Shown here piece after piece: positions 6,481 to 16,324 of a stretch of 46,379 bases of DNA; within the stretch, counting starts at the first letter, position 1; every line of letters begins with the position of its first letter. Source of the stretch: Planctomycetaceae bacterium. GTDB taxonomy: Bacteria; Planctomycetota; Phycisphaerae; Phycisphaerales; SM1A02. The stretch covers positions 1-46,379 of the forward strand of contig CANJHD010000010.1 in the NCBI GenBank assembly GCA_947474065.1, in the 5' to 3' direction. The notes beneath the pieces are model-generated. The model made no database searches. It was not told the origin of the DNA and saw only the letters and a program-made list of their open reading frames with translations. The translations under genes were made by a program, and so were the position numbers.

Positions 6481-9400
6481 GGTGCCTTTGGTGCAATAGG
6501 GTCGGGCTGTGGTGGAGTAACAGGGGTCGGTGCAGGAAGTTTGGGGCCAATACTGATACTTCCGTTCGCGTCCTTGGTGGTTACTGGCGCGACTGGATCA
6601 GAAACAATCGGCTGGATCAAAGTCGAATCGCCCTTGGACGGCATGGGGGCATCGCCATCGGCAGCGGGCGCCTCGGTGGGCGCACCAATTGGATCGACCC
6701 ACTCGCCCTTGTCGTTGTACCTGCCCTGTGTGCCCTTGAGTTCTGCCTTGCGAATCTGCTCCTTGAGGCCAGGCTGCAAGGACATACGACCAACGGAATC
6801 TTCGGTGATTTCCTTCATGCGTTGCGGGGTACGCACCACATGCGGGCGCAGCACAATCAGAAGTTCTGTCTTCGCGGTGGTCTCGGTCTTTTGCCGGAAC
6901 GCAAGCCCAATGATCGGGATGTCGCCGAGGATCGGGATCTTGCGGTCGGACCGCTCGTAGCGATCGTTGATGAGACCTCCGATCACCACGGTTTCTCCAT
7001 CGCGCACGGTGACGGTGGTATTCGCACGACGACGCTCGATGATCGGACTGCGGAAATTTTCCGAGATGTCAACGGTGTTCTTACTCAAGCGGCTGATTTC
7101 TGGCTCGACGGCCATCTTCACGAAGCCGTCGGGATTGATTGACGGTGTCACTTCAAGAATGACACCGACTTCTTCGGCACTCACAGCACTCTGCTGTCCC
7201 GCAGCACTCACCGTGACGGCGTCAGGAACTCGAATGGTTTCACGAACCTGAATACGACCGCGGGTATTGTTGGCCACCATCACACTCGGGTTCGAAAGCA
7301 TCTGCACACGATTCTGTGATGCGAGCGCGTTGATCAACAGATCAAAGTCTGGACCGCCGACGGCGATGTTCGGGATCCCGATGCCGGAGAAGAGTGCTGG
7401 CGCGAGCCCCACAAGTCCGGGAGCCTTTGGCTGCAGTGGACCAAATCCCGTCTTATTCAGGCCGAATCCACCAGCTGAGTAGTAGCCATCGCCGTAATCA
7501 ATGCGCGAGAATTCGATGCCGATGTCCTCGTTGTCAACCAGCGTTACTTCCGCCAACATCACTTGAATCAAGACCTGTGGTGGGTCGACATCAAGCTCCT
7601 TGATCACTCCCTTGAGTTTCTCTACATAGCGCGGGCTGCCAGTGAGCAGTACGGAATTTGACTTCTGGTCGCCGACCACCGTGACCTGCGCATCGAGCAG
7701 GCGACTTGATGCAGCCTGGCGATTATTTCCGTAGACCTCAAGCAACTTGGTTCGCTCGCCATCGGCAAATTTGGTGAGTGTCTGTGCAACATCATTTGCA
7801 GTGGCGTTCTTGAGATGCACAATGTGCTGGTCGCGATTTCCAAACTGATCGGTGTCAAGTTCCTTGACTACTTTCTCGACTGCACTGAGATAGTTTGGCG
7901 TGCCGCTCACCAGCAAACTGTTGGTGCGCGGGTCGACGGTGATTGAAAGCTCTTGGCGCTCGTCGGGAACCATGTTGAGTTCAAGACCAGCAATGGTCGT
8001 GGACTTGCCGGCGCTCTCTGGCGCAGTGCCAGGAGTGGCACCATCCGCGGACGGTGGTGTGCCACCTTCGCGCGGCTTGAGAACATATAGATTTCCCTGC
8101 TTTTTCAGGCGGAATAGCTCATTCAGAATCTCCAACACACTCTCCGCCTCGGCATGCGCCATGCGGATCACGCGGACGTTCTGCGCAGAACTATCATCGT
8201 GATCGAGATCCTCAATCATCTTCTCAACCAAAGCCATCGAGTCCTTTGGTGCGCGAACAATCACTGTGTTCGATCGAATGTCTGGCGTGAGGCTGATTGA
8301 TTGCCGAACCGCCGCATTGATTTCCATCTCCGCGCTCTCAGTGTCAAGTCCTGGCATCTGCTTGAGGTAACGCACGATGGTGGCCTGCTGTGTACCGCGC
8401 GAAGCAAGTGAGTTTCCGGAGAGAACGCTATCGATCAGGCTAATCAATTCGAGAACATTCGCGCTTTTGAGGCGGACATACTTGATCTCGACCACTTCGA
8501 GCGGCTTGGTCGCCTCAAGCTCGCCGATGATCTTGCTCATGGTGGTGATGTCGGATCCAGCGCCAGACAGAATGACTGCGTTGGTTCGTGCATCAACAAT
8601 CGCTCGCACACTGTCGTTGCCACGACGGCGATTCTCTTCACGGATGTACATATTCTCAAGCATCTGCACGATGTCAGTCGCACGGCTCTTCTTGAGCTGA
8701 ATGGTCTTGAAGTCACGCGTCAACGCGCTGTCATTTCCGACCGATTTCAGGCTATCAATCAGCTGCTTGATGATTTCCGCGTTCTCTTGACTTGATGCAA
8801 CAATCAGCGTGTTCGTGGCCAGGTCGCTCTCAATGGAGATGCGGTCCGATGGACGGGCCGTGTCGCCAAGCGTGGCCATGCGCTCGCGCATCACTGTCTG
8901 CAGGCGCGGCGCAATTGTTTCCACGCGAACACCCTGAACTGGGATGACATGGAGCGCGACGGCTGGATCGGTGGGCTGCTCCTCGATGCGCGCAACGAGA
9001 CCTTCGATGTCCTTGAAGTCTGGCTCGGTTGCTGCAATGAGCAAGCAGTTAGAACGTGGGTCCGTCATCACCAGTGGACGCGCCCGCTTGGCAACGGTCT
9101 GCGGCATATCGGAGTAGCGGCGCTCCATGATCTGATTCACAGCGGTAGCTACGCGATCAAGATTGCCGCGCTTCATCGGCAACACATGTAGGGGGGCCAC
9201 ATCGGATCGCTCAAGTGTGTCAAGCTGCGCAACAATGCCCTTGATGACATCGAATGCATCAGCGCCGCCAGAAACCAAGAGTGCATTGGCTTGCTCATCA
9301 GCAAGCACGGTCACCTTCTGAAGATCAGCGGCGCGCGGCTCGGCGGCGCGCACGCGTTCAAGCCGAGAATCCATGAGCTGCTGGATGAGCGGTGCCAGTC

Positions 9401-12400
9401 GCGTGGCGCTGGCGTGGGTGAGTTGCAACAGTTTGAGCTCGCGGAGATCGGCTGGAATCTCGCGATCGAGTTGCTTCAGGAGTTCTTCAAGAACCGAGAA
9501 ACTGCGCTGCGAAGTACTCACCACCAAGGTGTTGGTGCGATCATCAGCCACCATGCGCACCTTGTCTTCTGGGCGAAAGTTCTTCTGCTGCGCCTGTGCG
9601 TTGAAGAACTGTTCAAGCCGCTGCGACACGGTGGTTGCGCCAGCGCGCGTCAAGGGATAACTACGAACAGCCGATGCGGGCGATGCATCCGTTGTGTCAA
9701 GCCGCTGCTGCATCGCTTCCACCAGGGCAACCGCTTCATCGCGGCCGGCAACGATCACAGTGTTCGTGCGCTCTACAACCGTCAAAGCAAAGTCATCGGC
9801 GAGCGCAGTACCAACATCGCCCTGCGGCGCGCCGGTCAGCGTGGTTCCTGGAATCTTGCCAAGCGCCTTTCCTTGCGTGAACAGTTCGCGGACGACACGT
9901 GCGAATTCTTCGGCGTCGATGTTCGCCATGGGAAGAATGCGCATGGTGACTGCGCCAGTCATCGGAACATCGTCCAACATGGCGATGAGTTCACGCGCCG
10001 CGTTGACATTCTCTTTGGCACCAGTCACCATGATCGAGTTGGTCTTCTCGTCCGCCACGAGTTTCAGTGGCTTGGTGAGGTCGAGCATCAAGTCAGCAGT
10101 CAGCACGCCATTGCGGTGAATTCGCAAACGACGAACTTGCTCCTGGAGTGCCTTGGCAAGACCATTGGCACCGGGTGTTGCCGCGGCGTCAATCATCTTC
10201 TGTAGCGATGCAGCAACTGCGGGCGCGGCGGCCTTACTGAGGCGCACCAATTCGCCCTCACTCTGCGCCCAAGTTGGCTCGGTGTCGATACCGGACACGA
10301 GGTCGGCGATCAGTGCGCGATCCTCTGGAAGCGCGGCAATTGCGAGCGAATTTCGACCAGGAACCGCGAACACCTTCACGGGTCCGCGGACCACGCGACC
10401 CTTTGGATCGGTGGCGCCGGCGGAGGTGAGACCGAGGCCGTTCACCGTCTGCGCAGCAGCTTCGGCGGACAGATGCTTCAGTTCCACCATGAAGAGCGAA
10501 CCGCTCGCCTCTGGGCGCATGCCCTGCAAGGTGGCGGCCAGCGCTGCCATGTCCTCGTAGTCCTTGTCTTCAGCGCGAATGATGATGGTTCCAGCTGTTT
10601 CGTCCGGCACGATGCGCGGCGAACGAATCCCACGCGGCTGACCATCCGCCGGGGCAAACACCGTGCGAAGTGCGGCGGCTATTTGGGTTGGGCTGTGACC
10701 TTCAAGGACCTTAATGAGGCGCGGCGCTGGAAGGTCGGACACCTGCTCGGCATCCAACTGTTGCACGATCGTTTCGATCTTTGCCAGGTTCTTGCGGTTG
10801 GCACTCACAATCACCGAATTGGTGACCGCGTCTGCAACGGCACTCACCCAACTCTCGCCCTTCACCAGATACGCGGGCGCCTGGCGCACAGGACGGCCGT
10901 CATTTCCCGCTGGCGCAGCCTGTTGGCGCTCCTGCGGATCACCCTTGAATGCCGTGTTGATTGCCGTTGCGACGCCTGTCGCCTGTGCGTGGCGCAAAGA
11001 GAACACGCGCAATTGCAGGTTGGCGTCGTAGTCCTCGCTGTCGAGCTTACTAATCATGGAACGCAGTCCGTCCCACTCTTCCTTTGGTGCGCTGACCACG
11101 AGTGAATTGGTAGCTGTGTCTGTAACGATGCGCACTGCTCGTCGACCCGGCGTTTCCGCGTCAACTGCGTCAGGACCGTAGAAGTAACCGAGCGCCTCGC
11201 GAATCTTCTGCGCTTCGGCATGCTTGAGCGTCATGAACTCCGTGGTTCGAACAACATCGGACGGGCGATCAAGCTCTGCGAGTAATTGCGTTGCGGTGGC
11301 AATTTGGTCCGCGCTGCCCGCCACAATCAAACGGTTGCTGGCGCGGTCGGAATCAATGCGGACTCCTTGCGGATCGTTGCGCGCTGACAGAAGTTGCCGA
11401 AGCGTCCAGACCACTTCATCCGCTTGCGCGTGCACGAGTACGAAGGTCTTCACCTGCACATCAGCCGCGGGTGAACCAGTGTCGAGCTTGGCAACCAGTT
11501 CTTCCACTTCCGCGAGCGCTGTCGGGGAGGCGGTGACCATCAGTGTGTTAGTGCGTTCGTCGGCGCTAAATTGCGGCGCAGCCATTGGATTGGTGCCACG
11601 ACGACCACCGAAGAGTTGCTGCAGTGTGTTCGCAAGCTTCACTGCGCGCGCTTGCGAAAGCGTGAAAGTACGAAGAACGGGCTTGTTTGTTGGCTCAGTG
11701 CCCTTGGCTCCGGCAACGATCTTCGCAGTGGCGTCAAGAATTTGTTCGATGTCGCGCTCGGGAGCAGAAATCACCAGTGTGCCGCCTTGCGGGTCAGCAA
11801 CCACTGAAGAACGCCTGGCAAGGTCACCAATGCGGCCACCTGCTGGCGTCATCACTGCAACCGTTTGTAACACCACTTCGCGCAGCGCGGTGGTATCCGC
11901 ACCAGCCGGAAGTTGCACCACGCGCACCACGCTGCCGGATGGAGGGATGGACTGTTGGGCCTGCTGAGCAAGCCGCTGCGCGCGCTCAACAGCACGCTTG
12001 GAACCAACAATGACGAGACTGTTTGTCTTGGGATCAACAGTGATCGTGACGCGCGTGTCGTCATCCTGATCGATCGATGCGGACTGATTCATCCCACCGC
12101 TTGACTGCGCAAGCGCAGTGGCAAGAAGCGCGGCGGCAAACCGTGGCGTACGTGGCATCGCCTGCGAACGAGTGTTGGGCTGCACCATCGGAGTGCCGCG
12201 TTGTGACGGAAATGCCGTGGTTGGAGCAGGGGTTGGAGCGGGCGTTGGAGCGGGGGTTGGAGCCGGGCTTGGAGCCGAGTTAGGCACTGCTGGCGGCGAA
12301 ACAGTTGACGGGGTCTTTTTTGGCCCTGATTTCGTTGATGATCCATCAGGCATTGCGCCGGACTGTTGGGCACGCTTCATCAGTTCTTCCATCGTCACCA

Positions 12401-15400
12401 CTTCTGCGCCGCCGCCGCCCTCGCGATTCAATGATCGCTCCAACATGCGGGCGAGTTCCGACGCATCGCCGCGCGATGGATCAATGGCAACCGTGCGCAT
12501 CTCGCGCCCGGAAACGCCCGCTGCAGCGTCTACTTGCTCAATGACCAAATCGATCTGCTTGTGTTGCGCTTCGGTGGCGCGCACGACAAGACTATTGGAG
12601 CTGGTGTTCACTGTCACCAGTGGCGCCGCTGCGCCCGATGGATCGTTTGCGAACATCTGCGTGATGGTCTGAGCAATTTCCCCAGCCTCGGCATTGCGCA
12701 GCGTGACAACGCGCACTTCCTGCGCCCCACCCTGCGGTGCGGATTCAGCATCGAGTTGCGCAACCATCTGATCTGCAGTCTCAAGCACTGCCAGCGGGCC
12801 GCTGATGATGACCGCGTTCAATCGAATATCGGCCGCTACGCGCACCGGTGCGCGATCAATACCGCGACGCAAATATTCTTGACGAAGGCTTTGCGGCATG
12901 TCGCGCAGGCTCATCATGGCACGGTCGGAAAGAAGCTTCTCCACCAATGGAGCCAGGATTTCAGCGCGTGCATGCTTGAGCATCACGGTCTTCACTTGCG
13001 CCGTGTCTGCCGTTCCGTTCTTATCGAGCGGGTCAATCAGTTTTTCGATGGCGTCAAGATCTGGAGCGATTCCCGTGAGAATCAAGGCGTTCGAACCAGT
13101 GGCCGGAACGATGGAGATCTTCATCGGATCTTGCGTTGCCGGACTCGGCATGGCAACTGAGGCCTGCTGCAGCGCGGGCGCAAGTTGATTTGCATCCGCG
13201 AAGGTCAACGCGTGGACGCGAACTTGTTGCGTATCAGCACCAGGAATCGCAGGAGCAGCATCAAGTTGTGCTACCAGTTGATCAGCCACTGCAATCAATG
13301 AATCAGGCGCGCTGACAATGAGTGTTCCGGTGCGACGATCGCTCGTCACCTCCACTTGACTCTCGCCACCAGGAATCTCGCGCCGGGCGCGGGTAGTAAG
13401 AACTTGCTTGAGGAGGGAACTCACTTGATCGGTGCGGCCGCTCTTCAATACATAGGTCTTGAAGCCAGCGGCGGGTACGCCCTGCAGCTCCTTGATGACC
13501 GAATCCACTTTGGCAAATGCAGCTTCGTCGCCAGTGACAATCAGCGTGCGGCTTGCGGATTCCACCTGCACCGTGACTTCTGGACTCTTGCGACCAGCAG
13601 TCGATGGCGCGCCAAGTGCACCGCTCTGAGCGAGCCCGCGGATACTTGCGGCGATTTTGTCAAGGTCGCCGCGATCAATCCGCCACGTGCGCACACCAGC
13701 CTGTGGCGGCGCTTCAATCCGGTCAAGTTGCGCAACGATGGTCTCAAACTGCGCCTTGCGGTCAGCAGGGCACTCCACAATAACCGTGTTCGTGGCCGCA
13801 TCGGCACTAATGAAGATGTCCTTCTGCTTCTGCAAGTGCGGAAGCGGACGGCCGCGCGCATCAAGCGGCATGGGTGGCTGCGGATAAAGCTTGTCGAGTG
13901 CAGCAGCCACTTCAACCGCGCGACCAACGCGCAACGGAATGATGACTGTCTCGCGCTGTCCTTCCTTCTCGCCGCTGCGATTGACGCCTTCGACGAATTC
14001 GCGAATCTCCGGGAATACATCTTCATGTGCGGTCACAATCAGTGTGTTCGTTGCGGTGTCGGCATCCACACGGACTGGCTTCTCGCGGCGCAAATCAGCG
14101 GGGCGCTGGTCATAGCGCGCAGTCAAAAGCTGCGCCATCTGGCTTGCATCCGCAGCGCGCACTTGCAGCAGCCGGAGCGGCGGAAGTTGTCCTGGAGTCA
14201 CGGTATCAAGCTGACGAATGACATCTTCCACTGCCGCGAGTTGCGCGGGCTCGCCAACAACCCACAGCGAATTCGTTTGTTCAATTGGCTCAATGGTCGG
14301 CGGCGTGAACGGATGTGCCGGATCGTCCACCTGCGTCTTGGAAACAAGGTCACGAACAGAGATTGCGAGTTCGGATGCCTTTGCCTGCCGCACGGGCACC
14401 ATGCGACCAGTGCGATCGGCACGGTCAAGTGTTTCCACAAGCGTGGCGATGGACTTCACCTGCTCATCGGTTCCCGTGACGCGAATCTGCCGAAGTGTGT
14501 CGATCGCTTCGATCTGCGGCTCTTGGTACTGCGTGCCGTCCTTGGGAGCCAAAATCTGCTTGGCCATCTGCTGCAACGCAGGTGTCACCTTGGATGCCTG
14601 TGCGTACTTCAATTCAAAGGTACGAGCGGCGCGCTCCACCACCGTTGCTTGCTCAGCAAGTTTCAGTGCCTGCTCAAACCGTGCGATCGCTGCTTGCGTA
14701 CCGGCAACAGTAAGCGTGCGACCATCACTTCCAATGTCAATGTCCAGTGCACCTTCAGGGCTGCGCGGATCACGCTCGGAGGCAAGAATGCGCTTGGCGG
14801 CAGTGATTGTGTCGGCTGGCTTGGCAGATTGCACTTTCATTACTTGGGTGCGGCGTTCAATACGTCCAGCCTGATCAAGAATGTCAACAATGCGACGCAC
14901 TTGTTCGCTCTCGCTCGTGAGCGCACTGACGATGACACTGCGACCATCCGGACCGGCAGCGATAGTGACCACCTTGCGCTGCGCCGCGGTCTGCAGATCG
15001 CGAATCCCAGGAATGATGCTGGTGGCATCAGCATTGCGCAGCGGAATCATCGTGACAGTCTGTGGATCAATGTCGTCAATGCGCGCAGTGCTTCCGGGAA
15101 CACGGCGGTCGCCGTCGAGCGCCTCGATCAACGCTGCGCCCTCGGCAACACTCTGCGACGGACCAACAATCGCTAGCTTTCCAACTTCATCCATCGCGAG
15201 AACCGTTGGCTTCACTTCCTTTGGAAGCGTGGCATAGAGCTCTTCAAGACGCAACTTCGCCTCACTGGGCGTTACGCCGCGAAGCATCACGGTTCGCACA
15301 CTGCGGGTCACGGCTGCTGGCGCACCAGGCACGCCCGCGGCTGCTGATCCCTCCGCGGGAACATCGAGCAATTCAATGACATCGGCCAATTGCAGCAATC

Positions 15401-16304
15401 GAGAACGAACGCCGCGCGCAACGATCGCGTTGGTGCGCTCGTCAGCAGTCATGGAGAGCCCTTCCATCTTGCTCTCCTCGATCTTCGACTTTTTGCCATC
15501 CGCGCCGATCACATACTCAACCTGACGCTGACCAATGAGCGAAGAAAGACTAGCGATCAGCGTGTTGGCCTTGGCATGGCGCAGTGGGTAGAAACGCACT
15601 TCGTTGTCGGGCTCAGCGTGATCAATCGATTCGATCATCTTGAGCATGCGCCGCACTTGCCCGGCGGTTTCCACAAGGATCAGCGAGTTCTGTGCCTCGA
15701 GCGCAGTCACTGATCCATAGGTACCTACAAGATTTCCCAGTTGCTGGGCAATCGGACCAACCCGTGCCGTCTTCAACGGAAGCATCAACGTGACGATGGT
15801 GTCATCCGTGACCGTCGCAGGAAGATCATTGACGAAAGTAGGAATGTTCTCGCGCTTCATGTCCGCAAGCTTCTGCAAATACAGCTTGTCCTTCTCGACG
15901 CGCAACATCACGTTCTGCGTTTGCAAGAGTTGATTCAGCGTAGAGAGTGCTTCGGGAAGCGTGTATGCGCGCGCACTGATGTAATCAACCGAACCCTTCG
16001 GAACTTCTGTCTCGCGAACGATGGGAAGACTGGTGGTGCGGCTGAAGTAGTCCAGAATCTGATCCCATGACTGACCCTTGAATGCAAAGCGAATTCCGCC
16101 AGACGTGGGCGCGGGCGCATCTTGCGTGACGGGATCAGCGGGCGTGCTTGGCGCGGCTGGCGCAGCGGGCGCAGCGGGCGCGCTCGAGACCGTGGGCGCA
16201 CTCGCCGCACTGACGGCGGTCGCATGCACTGGTAGTGCACTCGTGGCAACTGCAAGAACTGCAAGAATCTCAGGGATCAGTCGGCTAGCGTTCGTCTTCA
16301 TCAT
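6477..16304 (-). CDS. gspD: Giant type II secretion secretin with about 32 tandem N1-type domains
   Basis: About 3,275 residues, against roughly 650-750 for ordinary GspD. The order is: signal peptide (1-28); Ala/Pro linker; an N0-like domain (about 73-150, starting IRFAFKGQSWDQIL); then about 32 back-to-back Secretin_N (N1-type) domains of about 86 residues each (about 163-2905). These share the pattern V-x-x-L-x-x-A-x-A and a central D-x-x-T-N-x-L-I-V. The secretin core (about 2907-3160) has VLIQVMLAEVTL, MLSNPSVMVANN and the signature KIPILGDIPIIGLAF. A Pro-rich tail follows. Repeat 15 carries an inserted Pro-Ala-Pro-Thr linker. The core should form the outer-membrane channel and the domain array a periplasmic stalk. 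ATG 16304 is preceded by AGGTGA; a GTG at 16328 overlapping the upstream stop is the alternative. Its own stop overlaps the lipoprotein start. Confidence 0.93.
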   Translation of the reverse strand: MMKTNASRLIPEILAVLAVATSALPVHATAVSAASAPTVSSAPAAPAAPAAPSTPADPVTQDAPAPTSGGIRFAFKGQSWDQILDYFSRTTSLPIVRETEVPKGSVDYISARAYTLPEALSTLNQLLQTQNVMLRVEKDKLYLQKLADMKRENIPTFVNDLPATVTDDTIVTLMLPLKTARVGPIAQQLGNLVGTYGSVTALEAQNSLILVETAGQVRRMLKMIESIDHAEPDNEVRFYPLRHAKANTLIASLSSLIGQRQVEYVIGADGKKSKIEESKMEGLSMTADERTNAIVARGVRSRLLQLADVIELLDVPAEGSAAAGVPGAPAAVTRSVRTVMLRGVTPSEAKLRLEELYATLPKEVKPTVLAMDEVGKLAIVGPSQSVAEGAALIEALDGDRRVPGSTARIDDIDPQTVTMIPLRNADATSIIPGIRDLQTAAQRKVVTIAAGPDGRSVIVSALTSESEQVRRIVDILDQAGRIERRTQVMKVQSAKPADTITAAKRILASERDPRSPEGALDIDIGSDGRTLTVAGTQAAIARFEQALKLAEQATVVERAARTFELKYAQASKVTPALQQMAKQILAPKDGTQYQEPQIEAIDTLRQIRVTGTDEQVKSIATLVETLDRADRTGRMVPVRQAKASELAISVRDLVSKTQVDDPAHPFTPPTIEPIEQTNSLWVVGEPAQLAAVEDVIRQLDTVTPGQLPPLRLLQVRAADASQMAQLLTARYDQRPADLRREKPVRVDADTATNTLIVTAHEDVFPEIREFVEGVNRSGEKEGQRETVIIPLRVGRAVEVAAALDKLYPQPPMPLDARGRPLPHLQKQKDIFISADAATNTVIVECPADRKAQFETIVAQLDRIEAPPQAGVRTWRIDRGDLDKIAASIRGLAQSGALGAPSTAGRKSPEVTVQVESASRTLIVTGDEAAFAKVDSVIKELQGVPAAGFKTYVLKSGRTDQVSSLLKQVLTTRARREIPGGESQVEVTSDRRTGTLIVSAPDSLIAVADQLVAQLDAAPAIPGADTQQVRVHALTFADANQLAPALQQASVAMPSPATQDPMKISIVPATGSNALILTGIAPDLDAIEKLIDPLDKNGTADTAQVKTVMLKHARAEILAPLVEKLLSDRAMMSLRDMPQSLRQEYLRRGIDRAPVRVAADIRLNAVIISGPLAVLETADQMVAQLDAESAPQGGAQEVRVVTLRNAEAGEIAQTITQMFANDPSGAAAPLVTVNTSSNSLVVRATEAQHKQIDLVIEQVDAAAGVSGREMRTVAIDPSRGDASELARMLERSLNREGGGGAEVVTMEELMKRAQQSGAMPDGSSTKSGPKKTPSTVSPPAVPNSAPSPAPTPAPTPAPTPAPTTAFPSQRGTPMVQPNTRSQAMPRTPRFAAALLATALAQSSGGMNQSASIDQDDDTRVTITVDPKTNSLVIVGSKRAVERAQRLAQQAQQSIPPSGSVVRVVQLPAGADTTALREVVLQTVAVMTPAGGRIGDLARRSSVVADPQGGTLVISAPERDIEQILDATAKIVAGAKGTEPTNKPVLRTFTLSQARAVKLANTLQQLFGGRRGTNPMAAPQFSADERTNTLMVTASPTALAEVEELVAKLDTGSPAADVQVKTFVLVHAQADEVVWTLRQLLSARNDPQGVRIDSDRASNRLIVAGSADQIATATQLLAELDRPSDVVRTTEFMTLKHAEAQKIREALGYFYGPDAVDAETPGRRAVRIVTDTATNSLVVSAPKEEWDGLRSMISKLDSEDYDANLQLRVFSLRHAQATGVATAINTAFKGDPQERQQAAPAGNDGRPVRQAPAYLVKGESWVSAVADAVTNSVIVSANRKNLAKIETIVQQLDAEQVSDLPAPRLIKVLEGHSPTQIAAALRTVFAPADGQPRGIRSPRIVPDETAGTIIIRAEDKDYEDMAALAATLQGMRPEASGSLFMVELKHLSAEAAAQTVNGLGLTSAGATDPKGRVVRGPVKVFAVPGRNSLAIAALPEDRALIADLVSGIDTEPTWAQSEGELVRLSKAAAPAVAASLQKMIDAAATPGANGLAKALQEQVRRLRIHRNGVLTADLMLDLTKPLKLVADEKTNSIMVTGAKENVNAARELIAMLDDVPMTGAVTMRILPMANIDAEEFARVVRELFTQGKALGKIPGTTLTGAPQGDVGTALADDFALTVVERTNTVIVAGRDEAVALVEAMQQRLDTTDASPASAVRSYPLTRAGATTVSQRLEQFFNAQAQQKNFRPEDKVRMVADDRTNTLVVSTSQRSFSVLEELLKQLDREIPADLRELKLLQLTHASATRLAPLIQQLMDSRLERVRAAEPRAADLQKVTVLADEQANALLVSGGADAFDVIKGIVAQLDTLERSDVAPLHVLPMKRGNLDRVATAVNQIMERRYSDMPQTVAKRARPLVMTDPRSNCLLIAATEPDFKDIEGLVARIEEQPTDPAVALHVIPVQGVRVETIAPRLQTVMRERMATLGDTARPSDRISIESDLATNTLIVASSQENAEIIKQLIDSLKSVGNDSALTRDFKTIQLKKSRATDIVQMLENMYIREENRRRGNDSVRAIVDARTNAVILSGAGSDITTMSKIIGELEATKPLEVVEIKYVRLKSANVLELISLIDSVLSGNSLASRGTQQATIVRYLKQMPGLDTESAEMEINAAVRQSISLTPDIRSNTVIVRAPKDSMALVEKMIEDLDHDDSSAQNVRVIRMAHAEAESVLEILNELFRLKKQGNLYVLKPREGGTPPSADGATPGTAPESAGKSTTIAGLELNMVPDERQELSITVDPRTNSLLVSGTPNYLSAVEKVVKELDTDQFGNRDQHIVHLKNATANDVAQTLTKFADGERTKLLEVYGNNRQAASSRLLDAQVTVVGDQKSNSVLLTGSPRYVEKLKGVIKELDVDPPQVLIQVMLAEVTLVDNEDIGIEFSRIDYGDGYYSAGGFGLNKTGFGPLQPKAPGLVGLAPALFSGIGIPNIAVGGPDFDLLINALASQNRVQMLSNPSVMVANNTRGRIQVRETIRVPDAVTVSAAGQQSAVSAEEVGVILEVTPSINPDGFVKMAVEPEISRLSKNTVDISENFRSPIIERRRANTTVTVRDGETVVIGGLINDRYERSDRKIPILGDIPIIGLAFRQKTETTAKTELLIVLRPHVVRTPQRMKEITEDSVGRMSLQPGLKEQIRKAELKGTQGRYNDKGEWVDPIGAPTEAPAADGDAPMPSKGDSTLIQPIVSDPVAPVTTKDANGSISIGPKLPAPTPVTPPQPDPIAPKAP
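7590..15815 (-). repeat. Tandem array of about 32 Secretin_N domain repeats inside gspD
   Basis: I counted 32 divergent units by eye, each a beta-alpha-beta-beta-alpha module. Each opens with a strand such as VRVVTLRNAEAGEIA, has a middle strand of the type DxRTNTLIV, and ends in a helix and linker of the type IxQLD. Units are clearly homologous but low in identity, which suggests old duplications rather than recent expansion. The count could be off by one or two at weak units (3, 5, 10, 15, 22). Confidence 0.85.
12219..12278 (-). repeat. 12-bp tandem repeat coding for a Pro-Ala-Pro-Thr linker in gspD
   Basis: Five 12-bp units (plus-strand consensus GGTTGGAGCGGG) occupy 12219-12278. On the coding strand they give the repeating tetrapeptide P-A-P-T. 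The array lies in the roughly 100-residue low-complexity insert that splits N-domain 15. Confidence 0.9.
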
Positions 16305-16324
16305 GTTCACCTGTCGTGTCCTGC

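Noticed and set aside
12219-12278. CRISPR-like short repeat array
   Set aside because: The 12-bp units are directly adjacent without spacers and lie in frame in gspD coding for P-A-P-T. No cas genes are present.
13356-15176. Long open frame of about 600 codons on the plus strand inside gspD
   Set aside because: It is antisense to conserved Secretin_N domains and encodes no recognisable motif. Codon bias of the real gene keeps this frame open, as it does at 9291-10205 and 10473-11105.
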